DNA of 15,709 nt, taken from Minisyncoccota bacterium (GTDB lineage: Bacteria > Patescibacteriota > Minisyncoccia > Phycocordibacterales > UBA1006). Positions within the stretch are counted from its first letter, which is position 1. The number at the start of each line of letters is the position of its first letter. Both the position numbers and the translations under genes were made by a program. Below the pieces are notes generated by a model that worked only from the letters and a program-made list of their open reading frames with translations, was not told the DNA's origin and did no database searches. This document shows, in pieces, positions 13,043 to 15,709 of the stretch. The stretch spans positions 1-15,709 of the forward strand of contig JAJOLB010000009.1 in the NCBI GenBank assembly GCA_021129535.1. Direction: 5' to 3'.

Positions 13043-14419
13043 ATGGAATACATTGAATTACTAACAAAATTAGTCGCAATTATTTTTGTATCAAAAATAA
13101 TTGCGAAATTGACAAAGACTGTAGACATCCTTTGGTATATTATCTTGGGACTTATTGGAACACAATATATTTTCCACATAAACCCAGAAGTCTTGGAGAA
13201 TTGGTCATTATTAGGAGTCATCTTTATAATGTTTTATGCTGGATGGCGAGAGGATTTATTGGTATTCGTAGCTGATTTGTGGAAAAATAAATGGGTTGCA
13301 TTAACAGGTGCCTTGGGTCCATTTATTGGTGCATTAATAGCGTTTAAATTATTAAATTTTAGTTTACAAGAATCTATTGTTGCTGGATTTATTTTTACCT
13401 CGACAGCGATTCCTTATACTATCGGTGTATTTAGAAGTCTAGGACTCGATAAAACACTTGCTGCAAAAACAGCCACATCATCAGCTGTTTCAGATAACCT
13501 CATCTCTGTATTATTAGCAATTGGGATTTTACCAGCCTATGCATTAATTGTTGTTAATGGCGGTGATGCTAATCTTGGTCATATTTGGGTTGAGCTTGTG
13601 CAACAGATTGGACTTATTGTTGGTGCATTTACTATTTTTGGAGTTCTCGGACTTCTTATATTGCCAGACGCTCGAATGCATATGCGAATGAATATTCCAA
13701 ATGCATTTCAACGTGATGGTATTATGTCTCGTATAACGTATTTAATTGTTAAATTACGACAAGCTCCAGGTTTTTATGAGATATCAAAATTAATGTCTAG
13801 TATGCGAATAGGTATTCCAATGACACTGTTTTTGATATTTGGCTTATCGTGGCTAGCACATCATCTAGGTCTGCATCCTGCTATTACGGCATACCTTGTG
13901 GGTCTTATGTTACATGTTGAAATGTATCATGAAACAAAGGTCTCAGACATAACGCATGAAGAAACACCTATTACCCATAAAAACCTAGGTGTGTTCTTCT
14001 ACTTTGTTCAGGAGTGGTTAGGTCCAATATTCTTTATCTACCTAGGTTCACAGCTTGTTGCTGACTGGTCAAATGCAGGTCTTGTGATTCTCTATGGAGC
14101 TATTGCTGGTGTTGTCGTTGCTCTGTTTCAGTTTTGGTCAGCATATTTTGCAGGACGATATACATCGAAACTACCAAAATACGAGGCTTATTTATTAGGT
14201 TTTGGAATGCTCCCCTATGATATTATTGCCTTTGTTGTTCTTGGTATTGCAACATCAACAGGTCTTATCTCTGCAGATAGTTTTTTTGTAATTACTATTA
14301 TTATTACTATTCTTGTCATTAATATTCTTACAAATATAGGTATCTATTGGTACAAGCCAAAATACTTGAAGGCAAAAGCAAAATACACGATAATTCAAAA
14401 TAATAAAAAAGAAGCCTAG
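13043..14419 (+). CDS. CPA2-type sodium/proton or potassium/proton antiporter
   Basis: The 458-residue protein is almost entirely membrane-spanning, with about 12 hydrophobic segments, and matches the Kef/NhaP-like cation:proton antiporter layout. Segment 3 carries G-V-I-F-I-M-F-Y-A-G-W-R-E-D, equivalent to the glycine- and acid-rich L-F-x-x-G-L-E motif of Kef proteins. The ion-binding pair of the discontinuous helices appears as F-T-S-T-A-I-P-Y-T near 114-122 and A-V-S-D-N-L-I near 148-154, with Asp151 the likely proton-coupled residue. Most antiporters have Asn-Asp or Asp-Asp at that place; here it is Ser-Asp-Asn. No RCK/TrkA nucleotide-binding domain follows, so gating by NAD or glutathione as in KefC is unlikely. 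Ion selectivity cannot be read from sequence alone. It probably supports pH or Na+ balance. Confidence 0.85.
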   Translation: MEYIELLTKLVAIIFVSKIIAKLTKTVDILWYIILGLIGTQYIFHINPEVLENWSLLGVIFIMFYAGWREDLLVFVADLWKNKWVALTGALGPFIGALIAFKLLNFSLQESIVAGFIFTSTAIPYTIGVFRSLGLDKTLAAKTATSSAVSDNLISVLLAIGILPAYALIVVNGGDANLGHIWVELVQQIGLIVGAFTIFGVLGLLILPDARMHMRMNIPNAFQRDGIMSRITYLIVKLRQAPGFYEISKLMSSMRIGIPMTLFLIFGLSWLAHHLGLHPAITAYLVGLMLHVEMYHETKVSDITHEETPITHKNLGVFFYFVQEWLGPIFFIYLGSQLVADWSNAGLVILYGAIAGVVVALFQFWSAYFAGRYTSKLPKYEAYLLGFGMLPYDIIAFVVLGIATSTGLISADSFFVITIIITILVINILTNIGIYWYKPKYLKAKAKYTIIQNNKKEA

Positions 14420-14430
14420 GCTTCTTTTTT
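14405..14430. terminator. Bidirectional palindromic terminator of antiporter and DUF1361 genes
   Basis: This is a perfect 26-nt palindrome with core GAAGCCTAGGCTTC and six A / six T flanks. Both stop codons sit in its centre: TAG of the antiporter (14417-14419) and TAG of the opposite gene (14418-14416). Confidence 0.8.
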
Positions 14431-15057
14431 CTTTTCCAATAAATTCTCTAATGACACGGTCGCCATATAAATAAATATTGAGAAAAATACAATCGTTGTA
14501 ACAAATACAGGTTCAGAATATTTTTCAGAGATAATACTTGAAACACTGGTAGCTAACTCCAAGGGGTTAGATAAAATATCCCAAGTATTAAACCGTATAT
14601 ATCTACCAAGATAAATACCAAATGACGAAACAAGAGATATTAGTCCCAAAAAAATATTTTGTTTTAAAATTGATTTTGAAAAAATATTAATTTTCATTTT
14701 CAAAATAGAATATGAACTAATAAATATACCCAACACAGCATAAGCAAATATCATCATTCCATCAAACCACAACATCCACTCTGGACCAACATCACGCAGA
14801 TGAATCAGGTCTGTCACAATGTACGCAGCATTTGGTAAAAAGAATAACCATGCAAAGAAATAAAAAGTTTTCAAATATTTTGAATTTGTCTTTTCAAAAA
14901 GAAACACAAATAACAATGGAATTACCGCAAGAAACAAATTCCAATTCATATACACATATGAAGAAACATCAGTCATACTGAATCGAGCTAAATTCATAAT
15001 CAAGGCAATGGTGAGCCATGGCATTAAAAATGAAATAAATTTTTTATAATTAATCAT
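14416..15057 (-). CDS. DUF1361 family membrane protein
   Basis: The 213-residue protein has about six hydrophobic segments. Segment 2 begins M-N-W-N-L-F-L-A-V-I-P-L-L. It is followed by the family hallmark W-L-F-F-L-P-N-A-A-Y-I-V-T-D-L-I-H-L, then W-F-D-G-M-M-I-F-A-Y-A, G-I-Y-L-G-R-Y-I-R-F-N-T-W-D and a final hydrophobic helix. These are characteristic of DUF1361, whose biochemical role is not established. The C-terminus is Glu/Lys-rich. It is transcribed alone toward the antiporter gene from a promoter that places the start site at the ATG, and shares that gene's terminator. Confidence 0.85.
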   Translation of the reverse strand: MINYKKFISFLMPWLTIALIMNLARFSMTDVSSYVYMNWNLFLAVIPLLFVFLFEKTNSKYLKTFYFFAWLFFLPNAAYIVTDLIHLRDVGPEWMLWFDGMMIFAYAVLGIFISSYSILKMKINIFSKSILKQNIFLGLISLVSSFGIYLGRYIRFNTWDILSNPLELATSVSSIISEKYSEPVFVTTIVFFSIFIYMATVSLENLLEKKKEA

Positions 15058-15063
15058 ACTTTA

Positions 15064-15092
15064 ATTTTATCTTTTGATGAAAAAAAATACAA
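15064..15092 (-). promoter_or_regulatory. DUF1361 promoter, predicted leaderless
   Basis: TTGTAT (15092-15087) is followed after 17 nt by TAAAAT (15069-15064) on the minus strand, ending 7 nt before the ATG at 15057. Confidence 0.55.
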
Positions 15093-15122
15093 TAAAAAAC
15101 ACCTTTTCAAAAGTGTTTTTTT
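15093..15122 (-). terminator. Terminator after the metK-like remnant
   Basis: A stem with arms around 15094-15105 and 15111-15121 (one bulged C) is followed by a T run on the minus strand. It touches the TAA of the remnant frame (15123-15121) and precedes the DUF1361 promoter. Confidence 0.65.
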
Positions 15123-15303
15123 ATTTTAGATTATCTATAAATTTTTTAATATCTAACATTGATGTTCCAAATTCTGTAATTCCCCTTGCAACACCATCAA
15201 TATATACCATTGATTGAAGCGTGTCTGAAATACCTATTGCATAGGCTAATTCTACACGAACCTCATTCGCTGATTCTGATATTAAAATCTGTTGGGCATC
15301 AGT
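15121..15303 (-). pseudogene. metK-like C-terminal fragment (S-adenosylmethionine synthetase remnant)
   Basis: An open frame of 60 codons lies between an in-frame TAA (15306-15304) and the stop TAA at 15123-15121. It has no start codon near its beginning; the first Met is residue 32. Residues about 14-25 read E-V-R-V-E-L-A-Y-A-I-G-I, which closely matches the conserved V-Q-x-A-Y-A-I-G-V strand of MetK, followed by Y-I-D-G where MetK has its Val-Asp-Thr. The roughly 280 upstream residues with all active-site loops are missing, and the usual end of MetK (Y-G-H-F-G) is also absent. A SAM-I riboswitch, the standard control element of metK, lies directly upstream. An internal deletion of a formerly regulated metK is the simplest reading. 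A short unrelated protein cannot be ruled out. Confidence 0.45.
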
Positions 15304-15380
15304 TTAAATGGAGCACCTTATATAAATAATATAGGTTGCTGGTAAGTCACAGGGTCAAATCCCTCACTACACTCTCGATG
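15297..15380 (-). promoter_or_regulatory. SAM-I (S-box) riboswitch aptamer
   Basis: The minus strand reads, in order, A-T-C-G-A-G-A-G, then GAGGGA, GACCC, TGA, CC-A-GCAACC, a P3 hairpin (15315-15336), and AGGTGCT. This is the order of conserved blocks in the SAM-I aptamer (AGAG, GAGGGA kink-turn, GCCC, UGAA, GCAACC, AGGUGC). P1 is only four pairs (CATC 15380-15377 with GATG 15300-15297), and the usual P4 hairpin is missing or reduced to a few bases. Such switches bind S-adenosylmethionine and turn off methionine or SAM genes. Only the metK-like fragment lies downstream, supporting its identity. With the short P1 and lost P4 the switch may be non-functional. Confidence 0.75.
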
Positions 15381-15440
15381 AAAGGTAAATTTAGTGTAGC
15401 ACTAAAACAATATAAAAACACTTTGTCAGGTATTTTATAT

Positions 15441-15709
15441 TTAAGAAAGTTTTTTTGAAAAATACCTCTTTAATTCTTCAATGCTAACCCTTTCCTGTTC
15501 TGTTGTGTCACGATGTCGAACTGAGACCGTTCCAAAATCATCATGTCCAGCCTCCAAGGTATCGTAATCAACAACCACACAAAACGGTGTTCCGATTTCG
15601 TCCTGACGACGATATCGTTTTCCAACATTTCCATTGTCATCCCAAACTACATTTCCAAATTCTGATTTTAGTGTTTCGAACACTTCATTCGCTTTCCCAA
15701 CTATATGTT
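15441..15709 (-). CDS. glyS: Glycyl-tRNA synthetase, C-terminal part
   Basis: The gene enters from the right edge and ends with TAA at 15443-15441; 89 codons are visible. The segment is the anticodon-binding domain of the single-chain dimeric (alpha2) GlyRS. It shows A-N-E-V-F-E-T-L-K, then G-K-R-Y-R-R-Q-D-E-I-G-T-P-F-C-V-V-V-D-Y-D-T-L, then G-T-V-S-V-R-H-R-D-T-T-E-Q-E-R-V, the strands and helix that bind the tRNA anticodon. The enzyme attaches glycine to tRNA-Gly. The single-chain form is separate from the alpha2-beta2 GlyRS (glyQ/glyS) of E. coli; the gene symbol follows Gram-positive usage. A GTG at 15683 is internal, not the start. The riboswitch and metK-like remnant follow on the same strand. 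Confidence 0.93.
   Translation of the reverse strand, partial: HIVGKANEVFETLKSEFGNVVWDDNGNVGKRYRRQDEIGTPFCVVVDYDTLEAGHDDFGTVSVRHRDTTEQERVSIEELKRYFSKKLS

Noticed and set aside
15340..15380. Possible tRNA T-arm (GGGTCAAATCCC)
   Set aside because: No acceptor or anticodon arm fits around it. Read on the other strand it is the GAGGGA...GACCC part of the SAM-I aptamer.
1..15709. CRISPR array, insertion sequence, prophage or RecA intein
   Set aside because: No regularly spaced repeats, transposase, integrase or phage genes were seen, and RecA is continuous.

Overview
The window looks like a piece of a small, AT-rich bacterial chromosome, most likely from the Candidate Phyla Radiation (Patescibacteria, Parcubacteria-like). 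This is inferred from several features together: densely packed housekeeping genes, a near absence of Shine-Dalgarno sequences, a ribosomal protein S6 fused to a helix-hairpin-helix domain, a short methionyl-tRNA synthetase, and a DUF1361 membrane protein. TGA appears to act as stop (seen only in one small frame-interrupted gene), so there is no sign of the SR1/Gracilibacteria TGA=Gly code. No phage, CRISPR, insertion sequence or defence island is visible.

Layout. Positions 1-171 (minus) hold the start of a secreted peptidoglycan-binding-like protein. Positions 172-849 have no protein gene. They hold an AT palindrome, a multi-hairpin RNA candidate (271-585, probably minus strand, with a promoter at its 5' side), a REP-like 16-bp hairpin trailed by decaying 20-nt repeats, and a perfect 30-nt palindrome. 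Next comes a winged-helix regulator (minus), divergent from a forward cluster ftsK - small membrane protein - recA, followed by rnhA. The core of the 30-nt palindrome recurs next to the ftsK promoter, so the regulator gene has one copy on each side. rnhA converges on pgk. Upstream of pgk on the minus strand lie rpsF-ssb-rpsR (ribosome and replication) and tatD. A tiny forward gene with an interrupted frame sits between tatD and metG. metG is coupled to an AI-2E/PerM family membrane protein. A forward CPA2-type cation/proton antiporter converges on a DUF1361 membrane protein. The right end carries a metK-like remnant behind a SAM-I riboswitch, then the 3' end of glycyl-tRNA synthetase (minus).

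How the parts work together. The left half groups chromosome segregation and recombination (FtsK, RecA, RNase HI). The middle is a translation and replication block (S6, SSB, S18) with a glycolytic gene. The right half is translation (MetRS, GlyRS) and membrane transport. Several genes have a -10 element ending about 7 nt before the ATG, which predicts leaderless mRNAs. Convergent pairs share a palindromic terminator with both stop codons overlapping inside it.

Most noteworthy: (1) a SAM-I riboswitch joined almost directly to a C-terminal metK-like fragment, suggesting an internal deletion; (2) an unassigned structured RNA of about 315 nt; (3) an 18-bp palindrome on both sides of an unfamiliar winged-helix regulator and overlapping the likely ftsK promoter; (4) widespread leaderless promoter geometry. 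I did not find an obviously new multi-gene system. These are the best leads.
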